Source of the DNA: an uncultured Cetobacterium sp.
GTDB taxonomy: Bacteria > Fusobacteriota > Fusobacteriia > Fusobacteriales > Fusobacteriaceae
NCBI GenBank assembly: GCA_934085975.1
Contig: CAKOHT010000001.1
Span: forward strand, 62,001 to 126,000
Reading direction: 5' to 3'
Length of the DNA: 64,000 nucleotides
Shown here: piece after piece, positions 1 through 8,592 of the stretch
How positions within the stretch are numbered: the first letter of the stretch is position 1
Layout of the letters: every line of letters begins with the position of its first letter
Notes under the pieces: generated by a model
Database searches by the model: none
Seen by the model: the letters and a program-made list of their open reading frames with translations, nothing else
What the model was told of the DNA's origin: nothing
Position numbers and translations under genes: made by a program

Positions 1-339
1 CGTATATTCCTCTACATTTTTCAACAATAGAGATAAATCAGACGCCATATCTTCAGGTGCTAAATCCTGAGAAATTTTCAACTGTATTTTTAAAATTTCG
101 TTTTCATTATTTTTTATTAAATTTACAATAACCGTTTTTTCCTGCTCAGCTGCTTCAAAACCTTCATTTTCTTCCAGAGTGTTTAAATAAAGTTTATTGC
201 CTGTTTTCTCTTGAAAACTCTCTACAACTACTGATATTTTTGTCTTTTCATCCTCTGAAAAAACATTTCTATAGTCGTTTATTTTTCCAAGAACTAAAGT
301 AGAAAATATTAATAAACCTATCGTAACTTTTTTTAGCAT
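1..339 (-). CDS. Exported hypothetical protein, possible TPM-like domain (3' end outside window)
   Basis: The first 113 codons of a minus-strand gene are present; the rest lies beyond the window edge. It starts MLKKVTIGLLIFSTLVLG, a basic N-terminus and hydrophobic stretch that looks like a signal peptide. The start ATG has GGAG seven bases upstream. An in-frame ATG five bases earlier hits a stop at once, which settles the start. The following region (SEDEKTKISVVVESFQEKTG) faintly resembles the beginning of TPM domains, found in exported or membrane proteins of uncertain role, but this is a weak by-eye match. It lies 12 bp downstream of nif3 and is probably the last visible gene of the rpoD-side operon. 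Function unknown. Confidence 0.7.
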   Translation of the reverse strand, partial: MLKKVTIGLLIFSTLVLGKINDYRNVFSEDEKTKISVVVESFQEKTGNKLYLNTLEENEGFEAAEQEKTVIVNLIKNNENEILKIQLKISQDLAPEDMASDLSLLLKNVEEYT

Positions 340-351
340 TCCATGTTCTCC

Positions 352-1140
352 TTACATTTTTTCAAAAACTGGACCATCATTATATATTGAAATAGATATT
401 TCAAACTCTTTTTTCAGTAAATTTTCTAATAAATTCGAAAATATCCACTCACTTTCAAAATGCCCTATATCAATCAAATTAAAATTTTCTTCTTTTGCAT
501 CTACAGCTTCATGATATTTTACATCCCCTGTAATTAGAACTTGTGCCCCCAATTTTTTAGCTTTTCTCCAATAAGAAGCTCCTGCTCCGCTGACCAAAGC
601 TATCTTTTTTATCCCTCTTTCCCCTTTTGCTCTCACTATGCTTATACTTTTCAAATTTAACTTTTCTTTCAATAAAATCGATAAATCTTCAATGCTCAGT
701 CCCTCTTCTATTTTATAAATCCTTCCTATTCCATACTCCCTACCATTACTTTCCATTGGATCAAGTATTTTTCCATTTCTTAGTCCCAGTATATTTTCTC
801 CTAAAAAATCATTTAATCCTGATTTTCCTGAATCTAAGTTAGTATGCATTGAATACACCGAAATTCTACTCTCTATTAATCTTATAATTTTTCGCCCTAC
901 TAAAGTATCACTATTTATCTTTTTTAAAGGTGCAAAAATTATTGGATGGTGAGTTATAATTAGATTAGCACCCACTTCAATCGCTTTGTCAATAACACTA
1001 TCTGTTAAATCTAATGACAAAAGAACTCCTCTCACTTTTGAATCTCTACTTCCTACCAGTAACCCCACATTATCCCAATCCTCAGCTAAAGAAATAGGAA
1101 ATTTCTCTTCTAAAAAAGTTATAATTTTACTTAACTTCAT
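352..1140 (-). CDS. Nif3-like dinuclear metal centre protein (YqfO family)
   Basis: 262 residues, the usual length of short Nif3/YqfO proteins without the central PII-like insertion. Family signatures visible are the N-terminal EDWDNVGLLVG, the metal-binding ITHHPIIF (about residues 62-69), the Ser/Asp stretch SMHTNLDSG and the C-terminal VSGAGASYW and LIDIGHFESEW motifs, which supply the His/Glu/Asp ligands of a dinuclear metal site in a toroidal hexamer. The biochemical role of the family is unsettled; GTP cyclohydrolase-like activity and roles in metal handling have been proposed. The start ATG overlaps the stop of the upstream sigma-like gene (ATGA), so the two are translationally coupled. 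In many bacteria nif3 sits beside rpoD and trmK, so this location is typical. Confidence 0.9.
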   Translation of the reverse strand: MKLSKIITFLEEKFPISLAEDWDNVGLLVGSRDSKVRGVLLSLDLTDSVIDKAIEVGANLIITHHPIIFAPLKKINSDTLVGRKIIRLIESRISVYSMHTNLDSGKSGLNDFLGENILGLRNGKILDPMESNGREYGIGRIYKIEEGLSIEDLSILLKEKLNLKSISIVRAKGERGIKKIALVSGAGASYWRKAKKLGAQVLITGDVKYHEAVDAKEENFNLIDIGHFESEWIFSNLLENLLKKEFEISISIYNDGPVFEKM

Positions 1141-1970
1141 ATCTTTAAACTTCTTCCTCCTCCCAAAGATATTTTTGTCAATGCTTCTTCAAATAGCCTC
1201 TCTCCCTCTCCTCTTTTTAAGTCTAAAGCATTTTCAATTTCAAATAAAGACTCTCTTTTATCTCCAATCAGCCCGTAATACCTCTTTAAAATCTCCTCTT
1301 TCAAATATGACATTTTCTTTGGAACTGAATTATAGTCAAGTTTTTCAACTTCATTTATTTTCTCTTCAATTATTTCAGATTTTTCTTCTAAAGGTATCTC
1401 TTCACTATCTTCCTCCTCTAGTTCCGATACAATTTCATGCTCTATTAGCTCCTCTTTTCTTTTAGAAAAATATCCTTTATACATATGTTTTTCGTTTTCT
1501 ACCTTTTCATCAACAAATAATAACATTTCTCTTCTAATCCACAACTTAATGTATTCCAATATCTCACCATTAGAAGATCTATACTCCTCCAAAGCTTTTA
1601 TTATTCCTATATTTCCCTCTTGAATTAAATCTAGATAATCAACTCCAGCTATCAAATAGTCAAACGCTATATTTGCCACCTCTCTTAAGTTGCTTTCTAT
1701 CAATCTATGTGTACTTTCTTCTTCGTCCAAAGTTTCTAAAACTGCTTTTAATTCTTCTTTTGAAAGTGGCTGGATGGAAGATATTTCTTCCAAATATTCT
1801 CCAACAATTCCCTCAATAACATAGCTATTTTCCTCTATTTTCTCCTCTTTTCTTATATCCACACTTTCAAATTTTAACTTTAAATTTGGATTCTCTTTTA
1901 AAAATTTTACAAACTCTTTATCATCAACACAATTTTCTAATATCTCTTTTTCAAATACTCTCGCTTTCAT
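1137..1970 (-). CDS. Degenerate sigma-70 family protein (rpoD-adjacent paralogue)
   Basis: 277 residues. Residues about 84-130 match sigma region 2.1-2.2, including DLIQEGNIG (114-122), the same block found in the rpoD product next door, and 140-150 keep a trace of region 2.3 (IKLWIRREML). The -10-reading part (2.4) and region 3 are replaced by a highly acidic linker (about 155-215). Residues about 222-270 resemble region 4.1 (LKEEILKRYYGL), but the recognition helix of region 4.2 is not recognisable. The N-terminal 60 residues match nothing I know. It could therefore bind core RNA polymerase through region 2.2 without reading a promoter normally. That is inference; alternatives are an anti-sigma or core-binding modulator. 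It lies 59 bp downstream of rpoD, separated by a hairpin, and overlaps nif3 by 4 bp. Confidence 0.75.
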   Translation of the reverse strand: MKARVFEKEILENCVDDKEFVKFLKENPNLKLKFESVDIRKEEKIEENSYVIEGIVGEYLEEISSIQPLSKEELKAVLETLDEEESTHRLIESNLREVANIAFDYLIAGVDYLDLIQEGNIGIIKALEEYRSSNGEILEYIKLWIRREMLLFVDEKVENEKHMYKGYFSKRKEELIEHEIVSELEEEDSEEIPLEEKSEIIEEKINEVEKLDYNSVPKKMSYLKEEILKRYYGLIGDKRESLFEIENALDLKRGEGERLFEEALTKISLGGGRSLKI

Positions 1971-2001
1971 ATCTTCCCCTTTTTTCTCTTTTAATAATAA
2001 A

Positions 2002-2025
2002 ATGGGGGATACAACTCTCCCCCAT
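2002..2025 (-). terminator. Hairpin between rpoD and the sigma-like gene
   Basis: A perfect 8-bp stem, ATGGGGGA (2002-2009) with TCCCCCAT (2018-2025), has an 8-base loop and is followed on the minus strand by a weak U-rich tract (TTTTATTATT). It lies just after the rpoD stop and before the next gene, so it could terminate partly and lower expression of the sigma paralogue and nif3. Confidence 0.7.
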
Positions 2026-2029
2026 ATTT

Positions 2030-3265
2030 TTATACTTTAAAATCCTCTAGTTTCTTTCTTCTACTTGGATGTCTTAATTTTCTAAGTGCTTTAACTTCTA
2101 TCTGTCTGATTCTCTCTCTTGTCACCTTAAATATCTTTCCAACTTCTTCCAAAGTTTTTGGGGCACCATCATTTAATCCATATCTAAAGATTAATACCTG
2201 CTCTTCTCTACTACTTAAAGTTTTTAGAACGTCATTTAGTTGTTCTCTAAGTAAGGTTCTATTTGTCAGTTCATATGGATTTTGCATTTTATTATCTTCT
2301 ACGAAATCTCCCAATTCACTATCTTCTTCACTTCCAACTGGAGTTTCTAAAGATATAGGATCTTGGTTCATCTCTTGAATACTTTTTATTTTTTCAACTT
2401 CCATTCCTAACCTATCAGCTAGAACTTCTGGAGTAGCATCTTTTCCAGTCTCTTGAAGGTATATTCTAGCTTCTTTTTTAATCTTATTAATTGTTTCTAT
2501 CATGTGAACTGGTATACGAATTGTTCTTCCTTGATCAGCTATCGCTCTTGTAATAGCTTGTCTTATCCACCAAGTTGCATAAGTCGAAAATTTATATCCT
2601 TTACTATACTCAAATTTTTCAACCGCTTTCATAAGTCCTATGTTTCCCTCTTGAATTAAGTCTAACAGTTTTAATCCTCTATTTGTATGTTTTTTAGCTA
2701 TACTTACAACTAATCTAAGGTTTGCTTCAATAAGTTGTTGTTGAGAGTATTCATCTCCTTCCAAAGCTGCTTTTGCATATCCCAACTCCTCTTCATGAGT
2801 CAACAATGGAATTTGCCCAATCTCTCTTAAATACATCTTTATAGGCTCATCTACTTCCATCTCTCCAGTTATACTAAATAAATCATCATTTACTAAATCG
2901 TCTTCACTTACCTCTTCAATATCATCTGGATTAAAATCAAAATCATCTGAATATTCAGTGCTTTTTTCCTCTTCATCATCCTCTTCATCTAATTCAACAA
3001 CAGGTCTTTTTACTAGTGGAGTTATAACTTTTTTTATATCTTTTTTATCTTCGTCTTTTCTCTTAATATTTTCCTGTTTTTTTATCTCCTCTTGGGAAAT
3101 AATTTTTATTCCCTGTTCTGTCATTCCATTTATTAAAAACTCTATTCTTTCAGGTGGAAAATCTGAACTCAATTGGCTATTAATCTCTTCATAGCTTATT
3201 ACTTTACTTTCCATTGCCTTTCTTAATAAAGCTAAAACCTTTTCATTTTTTATAAACTCCTTCAT
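2030..3265 (-). CDS. rpoD: Principal sigma factor RpoD (sigma-70/sigma-A)
   Basis: 411 residues, a compact primary sigma factor that directs RNA polymerase to housekeeping promoters. The N-terminal ~135 residues carry a region 1.1-like segment and a long Asp/Glu run (92-130). Region 1.2 starts near 139 ([17 protein letters not shown]). Region 2 (about 175-250) contains DLIQEGNIG and the aromatic melting motif [14 protein letters not shown]; region 3 follows to about 330. Region 4 (about 345-405) has the intact helix-turn-helix [20 protein letters not shown] and ends with KLRHPSRR. The start ATG has GAGGAGG about ten bases upstream. It is 43 bp downstream of dnaG, the core of the classical macromolecular synthesis operon, here without rpsU. 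The many TTGxxx-17-TATAAT promoters in the window fit this sigma factor. Confidence 0.98.
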   Translation of the reverse strand: MKEFIKNEKVLALLRKAMESKVISYEEINSQLSSDFPPERIEFLINGMTEQGIKIISQEEIKKQENIKRKDEDKKDIKKVITPLVKRPVVELDEEDDEEEKSTEYSDDFDFNPDDIEEVSEDDLVNDDLFSITGEMEVDEPIKMYLREIGQIPLLTHEEELGYAKAALEGDEYSQQQLIEANLRLVVSIAKKHTNRGLKLLDLIQEGNIGLMKAVEKFEYSKGYKFSTYATWWIRQAITRAIADQGRTIRIPVHMIETINKIKKEARIYLQETGKDATPEVLADRLGMEVEKIKSIQEMNQDPISLETPVGSEEDSELGDFVEDNKMQNPYELTNRTLLREQLNDVLKTLSSREEQVLIFRYGLNDGAPKTLEEVGKIFKVTRERIRQIEVKALRKLRHPSRRKKLEDFKV

Positions 3266-3308
3266 TAGTTGAAGCCTCCTCTATTGAATAAAATTATCTC
3301 TCAAAATT

Positions 3309-5090
3309 TTAAGCATTGATATCTTTAAACTCCTCATACAATGCACGAAGGTCATTGAACTCAATATGTTGTTTCAATTTATCCTCTATCTTCTTCAGTT
3401 TAATATGTTTTAATAAATTGCTTCTTTCTTTTAGTGCCTCTTTTAACTCTAGAATAAACCATGACGTAAAAATAATCTGAAATCCTTTTTCTATATCCAA
3501 TTTATTTGAATAGTCATCTATTGAAAGTAGTGATATTTTTACTAGTTCTTTCTCTTCATCCGAACTCAAATTTCCTGTTAGTATTATATCTTTTGTTATA
3601 TTCGAACTCTTTTCCTGATTTTCTTTTAAGAACTCTAGATATTGAAATATCTTTTTTCCTAAACTACTATTAATATCCTTATCTTTAAAATCTTCAAGGT
3701 ATTCATTTTGAGAAAGAATTAAAGCTAACGTTAATTTCTCTAGATTACATAGTCCTTTTTCGTCTAAATTCTTACTTTCCTCTTTTTTTTCATAAGTATT
3801 TTTTATTCTTTTTTTGTTATTTATTATTAAGATAGATTTTAATATATCTGATTCAATATTTAATGATTTACTTAGTTTATCAATATACAAACTTTTTTCT
3901 AAATCATTTTCTAAACATTGAAAGAATTCCTTAAATCTATTTATAAAATTTTGTTTTGACATATGGTCTTCTAAACTGTATTCAGAAGAATATCGCAAAT
4001 ATAGATAATCAAAAGCCTCTAAAGAGTCTTTTACCACTTTTAGAAATGCTTCCTTTCCATATTTTTTTAAGTAATCATCTGGATCTTTTGCGTCTTTATA
4101 CAACAATACTCTAATGTTAAATCCTGCTGATTTTAAAATAAATATAGACCTCTCAGTGGCTTTTTGTCCTGCCTCATCCATATCAAAAGAAAGGATAACA
4201 TTATTAGTATATTTTTTTAATAAAAGTGCTTGTTCTTCAGTTAAAGCAGTCCCTAGCGGAGCTAGAGCTACATCAAATCCATATGAATGAGCTGATAACA
4301 CATCCATATACCCTTCCATTAAAATGGAATAATTTTTTTTCTTAATATTACTACCCTTTTGAATAAAACCATATAAATTTTTTCCTTTTGAGAAAATAGG
4401 AGTCTCTTGTGAATTTATATATTTTGGAATATCTTTACTATCCTCTAAAGATCTACCTCCAAAAGCTATAATCTTGCCTGAAACTGAATATATAGGAAAA
4501 ATAATTCTATTTCTAAAAGCATCATATATTCCCTTTTCATTTTCCTTAGCTAACCCTAAATCGAATATCTTCTTTTTTTCAAATCCTTTATTTATAAGAT
4601 AGTCATAAAGTCCTGTCCAATCACTAGGAGCATATCCTATTCCACTCTCTTTTATCAATTTTGGGTTTATTTTTCTTTTAGATAGATATTCTAAAGCATC
4701 ACGAGCTGTATTTTTAAATATCTCCTCTTTATAGTAGGTATAAGCCTCTTCCATAATTTCATAATACTCTTTGTTTTCATTATTCTTGCTATTTCCTACT
4801 TTTTTTATTGGAATATTATATTTACTTGCCAACTCCTCTACTGCTTCAACAAAAGATATTTTTTTATACTCTGAATAGAATTTTATAGGATTTCCACCAG
4901 CATCACACACAAAACATTTACAAATATTTTTGTTTGGGCTTACTACAAATGATGGATTATTGTCTTGATGAAAAGGACATAAGCCTTTGAAATTAGCTCC
5001 TGTTTTTTTTAAATCAACAAACTCTCCTACAACCTCTTCAATATGTAATTGTTGTAACAATAAATCAATATCTTCTGATTTATATTTCAT
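3309..5090 (-). CDS. dnaG: DNA primase DnaG
   Basis: 593 residues. Primase makes the RNA primers for leading and lagging strand replication and works with the DnaB helicase. The N-terminal CHC2 zinc finger is clear (GLCPFHQDNNPSF, then KCFVCDAGG, within residues 35-70). The RNAP-like catalytic core contains GYAPSDW, AFGGRSL and the TOPRIM segment EGYMDVLSAHSYG and LSFDMDEAGQKA, holding the metal-binding Glu and Asp residues. The C-terminal ~150 residues form the divergent helicase-binding domain. ATG at 5090 is chosen because GGAG lies seven bases upstream; a TTG codon directly before it could also read in frame. It is transcribed first in the dnaG-rpoD operon, from the strong promoter at 5158-5186. 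Confidence 0.97.
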   Translation of the reverse strand: MKYKSEDIDLLLQQLHIEEVVGEFVDLKKTGANFKGLCPFHQDNNPSFVVSPNKNICKCFVCDAGGNPIKFYSEYKKISFVEAVEELASKYNIPIKKVGNSKNNENKEYYEIMEEAYTYYKEEIFKNTARDALEYLSKRKINPKLIKESGIGYAPSDWTGLYDYLINKGFEKKKIFDLGLAKENEKGIYDAFRNRIIFPIYSVSGKIIAFGGRSLEDSKDIPKYINSQETPIFSKGKNLYGFIQKGSNIKKKNYSILMEGYMDVLSAHSYGFDVALAPLGTALTEEQALLLKKYTNNVILSFDMDEAGQKATERSIFILKSAGFNIRVLLYKDAKDPDDYLKKYGKEAFLKVVKDSLEAFDYLYLRYSSEYSLEDHMSKQNFINRFKEFFQCLENDLEKSLYIDKLSKSLNIESDILKSILIINNKKRIKNTYEKKEESKNLDEKGLCNLEKLTLALILSQNEYLEDFKDKDINSSLGKKIFQYLEFLKENQEKSSNITKDIILTGNLSSDEEKELVKISLLSIDDYSNKLDIEKGFQIIFTSWFILELKEALKERSNLLKHIKLKKIEDKLKQHIEFNDLRALYEEFKDINA

Positions 5091-5157
5091 CAATATTCTC
5101 CCAATCTCTTAGATTTTTTAAGTAAAAAATATTTAAGAGCAAACCGCTCTATCTTAA

Positions 5158-5186
5158 ATTATATTATATTTTTAGTAAATATGCAA
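5158..5186 (-). promoter_or_regulatory. Promoter of the dnaG-rpoD operon
   Basis: On the minus strand TTGCAT (5181-5186) and TATAAT (5158-5163) are separated by exactly 17 bp, near-consensus sigma-70 spacing. The transcribed leader contains a small GC-richer hairpin, AGAGC/GCTCT at 5136-5150, before the primase ribosome binding site. Confidence 0.8.
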
Positions 5187-5204
5187 TTTTTTTTTAAATT
5201 AAAA

Positions 5205-5227
5205 AGAAGGATTTAAAAAATCCTTCT
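5205..5227 (-). terminator. Terminator of the PpiD/SurA-like gene
   Basis: A perfect 9-bp stem, AGAAGGATT with AATCCTTCT, with a 5-base loop, followed on the minus strand by a T-rich run. It lies directly after the foldase stop and before the dnaG promoter. Confidence 0.85.
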
Positions 5228-5233
5228 CATTTT

Positions 5234-6982
5234 CTACTTTTCTGTATTTTGTGTACTCAATTCAATCTCTTTTAGAGCTTCTTGAGCTTTTGTATTGATA
5301 TAATCTATTTTTATTTGATTTTCAAATTCTTGGAAATTGGCTTTTTTCTCCTCAGTTTGAGAATCTTTTTTATATATTATAAAGTCTTTTTGGTCTTTGA
5401 TGAACCCAATACCTCCAACTTTTGAATCATAAATAGCTTTTGCTAACTCCTCATTGTATCCTAATCCTGGAATATATCCCTCTTTTGTTATGCCATCTAT
5501 TTTTTCAGAGAAAACTATATCTTTATCATTTTTTAAATCTTCAAAAGTTATTGTTTTATCAGTCAAATCTTTAACAATTTGTGAAATTTGATCAGTTTTT
5601 GAATCCAATGTCTCTTCTGATGGCTCTGGAATTATTAAAATATGACTTGCAGTCACTGCTCCCGCTTTCTCATCTTTTTCTTGAACAAAAATTATGTGGT
5701 ATCCAAATTGTGTTTTAACAACTTCTGGATAAACCTCTCCTGGAACTCCTGCAAAAGCTGCATCTTCAAAAGGCTTTACCATATCTCCTTTTTTAAAAGT
5801 CCCTAAAGATCCACCTGCAGGTCCGCTAGGACCATCTGAGAAGTTTTTAGCCATCTCTGCAAAATTACTTTTATTTACTTTCTTTAAAAGATCCTCTGCC
5901 TTTGTTTTTGCTTTTTGTTCATCACTTTCTGTTGGTTGAACCTTTAAAATAGCTATATTTGCATCAGCACTCTCTAAAGTGTCATAATTTAATTGATTCT
6001 CTTCAAAAAACTCTTTTAAATCACTTTGAGTATATTTCACTTCTGATTTTAATTTTCCATACAGCTCTTTTACAGCATTAGCAACTTGTAAATCTAAAGG
6101 TAAAGCAGAATCAACTTTTATTCCTCTAGCTTCAGAAGCTTTTAATAATTTTATTTCTGATTCAATTGATGATTTTGCTAGTTCTTTCGCTTGTTCTAAA
6201 TTACCTTTAGTCATGGCTAAACTATTTAAAACTCTTTTATCAAACTCAACATTACTTACTTTAACACCATCAAACTCGAACTCTTCTTTCTCTACGTAAG
6301 CATCAAAGTTCTTATCCAAATCTACTAATTTCATTTTTGCCCTAGCTTCAGACATATCCTTAGCGTATGTTTCTGCACCCTTTTGCAATTTTAGGGCCTG
6401 TTCTATTTGAGCTTTCACATCTTCCAATGGCTTCCCTTGAAACATTGTATACTTGTAATCAGCATAATATTCATCAATCTCTTTAGGCGTAACTTGAACT
6501 CCTTGAGCTATAGCTTCTGATGTTTTTTGTAATATTAAATTTTCTCTAATTTCATTTTCTAAAGTTTTTGTAGTGTATCCTTGGCTTAGAAGTGCACTTT
6601 TAAATTGCTCTTTATCTGGAAACGCCGCTTTTATTTGATCCATCTGAGCATTTACTTCAGCTCCTGAAACTTTTATCTTTAATTTATCTGCCATCTCCAA
6701 TAAAAGATTTCTGTTGATTAATTCATTAAAAGCAATTGTATTCATCAGCTCTGGGTCTATATTACTTCCCAAATATCTTTTATAATTTTCAGACATTATA
6801 GCCATAGATCTATGTGCTTCTGCCATTGTTACTTTTTTTCCATTTAGTTTAAAAGCTAGTTGTGTATTTGCAGAACTATTTCTAAATGACATAGCATATC
6901 CCGCTATCAAACTTATAAAAAAGAATATTGTTATTACCCAGATAACTGGCTTCATATTTTTTCTAAATTTTCTAATTGCCAT
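5234..6982 (-). CDS. Membrane-anchored peptidyl-prolyl isomerase/chaperone (PpiD/SurA-like)
   Basis: 582 residues. A short basic N-terminus leads into one membrane segment (about residues 13-30, VIWVITIFFFISLIAGYAM), leaving the rest outside the inner membrane as in PpiD. A SurA-type N-terminal chaperone domain follows (motif LNGKKVTMAEAHR, to about 180). A parvulin rotamase domain sits at about 330-445, with FSDGPSGPAGGSLGTF and QFGYHIIFVQEK. The remainder (starting ASHILIIPEP) looks like a second, degenerate parvulin-like unit ending in a helical tail. The expected role is folding of exported and outer-membrane proteins. The start has AGGGAT upstream. It follows the enhancer-binding-protein-like regulator by 30 bp and shares its promoter; the hairpin at 5205-5227 ends the unit. 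Confidence 0.85.
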   Translation of the reverse strand: MAIRKFRKNMKPVIWVITIFFFISLIAGYAMSFRNSSANTQLAFKLNGKKVTMAEAHRSMAIMSENYKRYLGSNIDPELMNTIAFNELINRNLLLEMADKLKIKVSGAEVNAQMDQIKAAFPDKEQFKSALLSQGYTTKTLENEIRENLILQKTSEAIAQGVQVTPKEIDEYYADYKYTMFQGKPLEDVKAQIEQALKLQKGAETYAKDMSEARAKMKLVDLDKNFDAYVEKEEFEFDGVKVSNVEFDKRVLNSLAMTKGNLEQAKELAKSSIESEIKLLKASEARGIKVDSALPLDLQVANAVKELYGKLKSEVKYTQSDLKEFFEENQLNYDTLESADANIAILKVQPTESDEQKAKTKAEDLLKKVNKSNFAEMAKNFSDGPSGPAGGSLGTFKKGDMVKPFEDAAFAGVPGEVYPEVVKTQFGYHIIFVQEKDEKAGAVTASHILIIPEPSEETLDSKTDQISQIVKDLTDKTITFEDLKNDKDIVFSEKIDGITKEGYIPGLGYNEELAKAIYDSKVGGIGFIKDQKDFIIYKKDSQTEEKKANFQEFENQIKIDYINTKAQEALKEIELSTQNTEK

Positions 6983-7012
6983 TTTTTATCCCTCCGAAGA
7001 ATTTTGTAAATA

Positions 7013-8398
7013 TTATTTTGTATCCAATCCATATTTTCTGATTTTCTCGTAAAGAGTTGTTCTTCCAATTCCTAAAAGTTTAGATGTTTCTTGCTTGTTC
7101 CATCTTGTCTTTTGCAACGCCATTGCAATTACTACTTTTTCAACCTCGTCTAAAGCATATATCTCTTGTTCTAATATATTTTTTAAAGGTCCTACTCCAA
7201 TAACAGTTTTGTTTTCAACTGTATCAGATTTCATCTTTATTTCCAATGGTAAATCTTCTACATCAATATTTCTATCATTACATAAAATTACCATTCTTTC
7301 TATCATATTTTTTAACTCTCTTATATTACCAGGGTATGAATACTCCATTAAATACTTCATAGCATCTCCTGAAATAACCGGTATCTCTCTTCTTAAATCT
7401 TTTACAATTTTATTCAGGAAATAATTTGCTAACATTGGAATATCGTCTTTTCTATCCCTCAAAGGGGCAACTTCAATTGGAAAAGCTGTTAGTCTATGAT
7501 ATAAATCTTTTCTAAATTTTCCCTTTTCTGTTTCCTCTTTTAAATCCTTGTTAGTAGATACAATAAATCTAACATCTACTCTTCTTGATTTATTTCCACC
7601 AACTCTTCTAAACTCTCCGTACTCTATAACTCTAAGAACTTTTGATTGTGCTTTTAAATCCATTGCTGATATTTCATCAAGGAATACTGTTCCACCGTCT
7701 GCTTCTTCTAAAATTCCTTTTTTACTAGTCGTCGCTCCTAAAAATGCTCCTCTTTCATAACCAAATAATTCTCTTTCTATTAAATCTTCTGGTAAAGAAG
7801 CACATGAAATTGTGATATAATTTTCTTTTCTTCTATCACTCTTTTTGAATATCTCTTTAGCAATTAGCTCTTTTCCTACTCCATTTTCTCCTGTTATTAA
7901 AACAGTTAAATCACTTTCTGCTACTTTATCAATTAAATTTTTTACCTCTTTGATTCTAGCTGATTGTCCAATTATTTCATTTTCGTCCTCTGTATCTGAA
8001 AGTTTTTCTTCCAGCTTTCTTTTTTCTTTTACAATCTCCAAGCTTCTTAAAGCTGGAATCATTATTCTATTCATTTCTTTAACATCCACTGGTTTTAATA
8101 GATAGTTATAGATATCCGCTTCCTTCATTTCTTGAATTAAAGTTTCATTCTCCTCATCAAGTAAACCTATTACTACAAAATCTTTTCCTATTCCATTCAG
8201 CTTTCTCTTAGCCTCTGAAAAATTAAACCATGTTAAATACTCATCTAATAGAACAACGTCAAAGTCACTCTCTCTCAACATATCTAAAGCATCTAATAAG
8301 TTATTAAACGTTATTATTTCATAAACTTCTGATAAAGCTTTTCTTACTTGTTTTAATGTTTCTTTTCTTTCTGAAACTACTAATATTGATTTTTTCAT
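7013..8398 (-). CDS. NtrC-family sigma-54-type regulator with GAFLGA and a degenerate receiver
   Basis: 461 residues in three parts. The N-terminal domain (1-115) has a receiver fold with the phospho-acceptor position kept (LLD52) and the conserved Lys-Pro (K102-P103), but the N-terminal acidic pair is replaced (VVSERKE) and the switch Thr/Ser position looks like Gly. The AAA+ domain has Walker A GENGVGKE (170-177), Walker B GGTVFLDE (235-242) and arginine-finger region RKDLYHRL. The sigma-54-contact loop reads GAFLGA (217-222) instead of GAFTGA. The C-terminus is a Fis-type HTH (ETSKLLGIGRTTLYEKIRKYG). Family members drive sigma-54 promoters, but loss of the loop Thr suggests altered or no sigma-54 activation, as in TyrR-like members acting with sigma-70. 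It is co-transcribed with the downstream foldase, so an envelope-related regulon is plausible but unproven. Confidence 0.85.
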   Translation of the reverse strand: MKKSILVVSERKETLKQVRKALSEVYEIITFNNLLDALDMLRESDFDVVLLDEYLTWFNFSEAKRKLNGIGKDFVVIGLLDEENETLIQEMKEADIYNYLLKPVDVKEMNRIMIPALRSLEIVKEKRKLEEKLSDTEDENEIIGQSARIKEVKNLIDKVAESDLTVLITGENGVGKELIAKEIFKKSDRRKENYITISCASLPEDLIERELFGYERGAFLGATTSKKGILEEADGGTVFLDEISAMDLKAQSKVLRVIEYGEFRRVGGNKSRRVDVRFIVSTNKDLKEETEKGKFRKDLYHRLTAFPIEVAPLRDRKDDIPMLANYFLNKIVKDLRREIPVISGDAMKYLMEYSYPGNIRELKNMIERMVILCNDRNIDVEDLPLEIKMKSDTVENKTVIGVGPLKNILEQEIYALDEVEKVVIAMALQKTRWNKQETSKLLGIGRTTLYEKIRKYGLDTK

Positions 8399-8435
8399 CT
8401 TTTTTCCTCCTAGCTTCTATTTTCGTTAACACTGT

Positions 8436-8464
8436 ATTATAATTGATATCTTGTTATTTTTCAA
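8436..8464 (-). promoter_or_regulatory. Promoter of the regulator-foldase operon
   Basis: Minus-strand TTGAAA (8459-8464) and TATAAT (8436-8441) are separated by 17 bp, about 40 bases before the start codon. It resembles a sigma-70 promoter; no sigma-54 GG-N10-GC element is visible. The rest of the 194-bp gap shows no gene or hairpin that I can support. Confidence 0.8.
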
Positions 8465-8592
8465 GACTTTTTTAAATTTTCTGTTCTAGATTATTCCAAA
8501 CAGTTTCACTCTAAACATTAATTCTATTTTTTTCTATCTTTTCCTTTTTATTTTGTTAGATTTTCTACACTACTGTATGCTTTTTGTGTAAG

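Noticed and set aside
986-1465. Long open frame on the plus strand opposite nif3 and the sigma-like gene
   Set aside because: It is antisense to two recognised genes, has no Shine-Dalgarno, and its translation is a low-complexity Leu/Ser/Phe string typical of the complement of AT-rich coding DNA.
8399-8592. Possible small gene or ncRNA in the longest intergenic gap
   Set aside because: Apart from the TTGAAA-17-TATAAT promoter no open frame with a binding site or stable hairpin was found.
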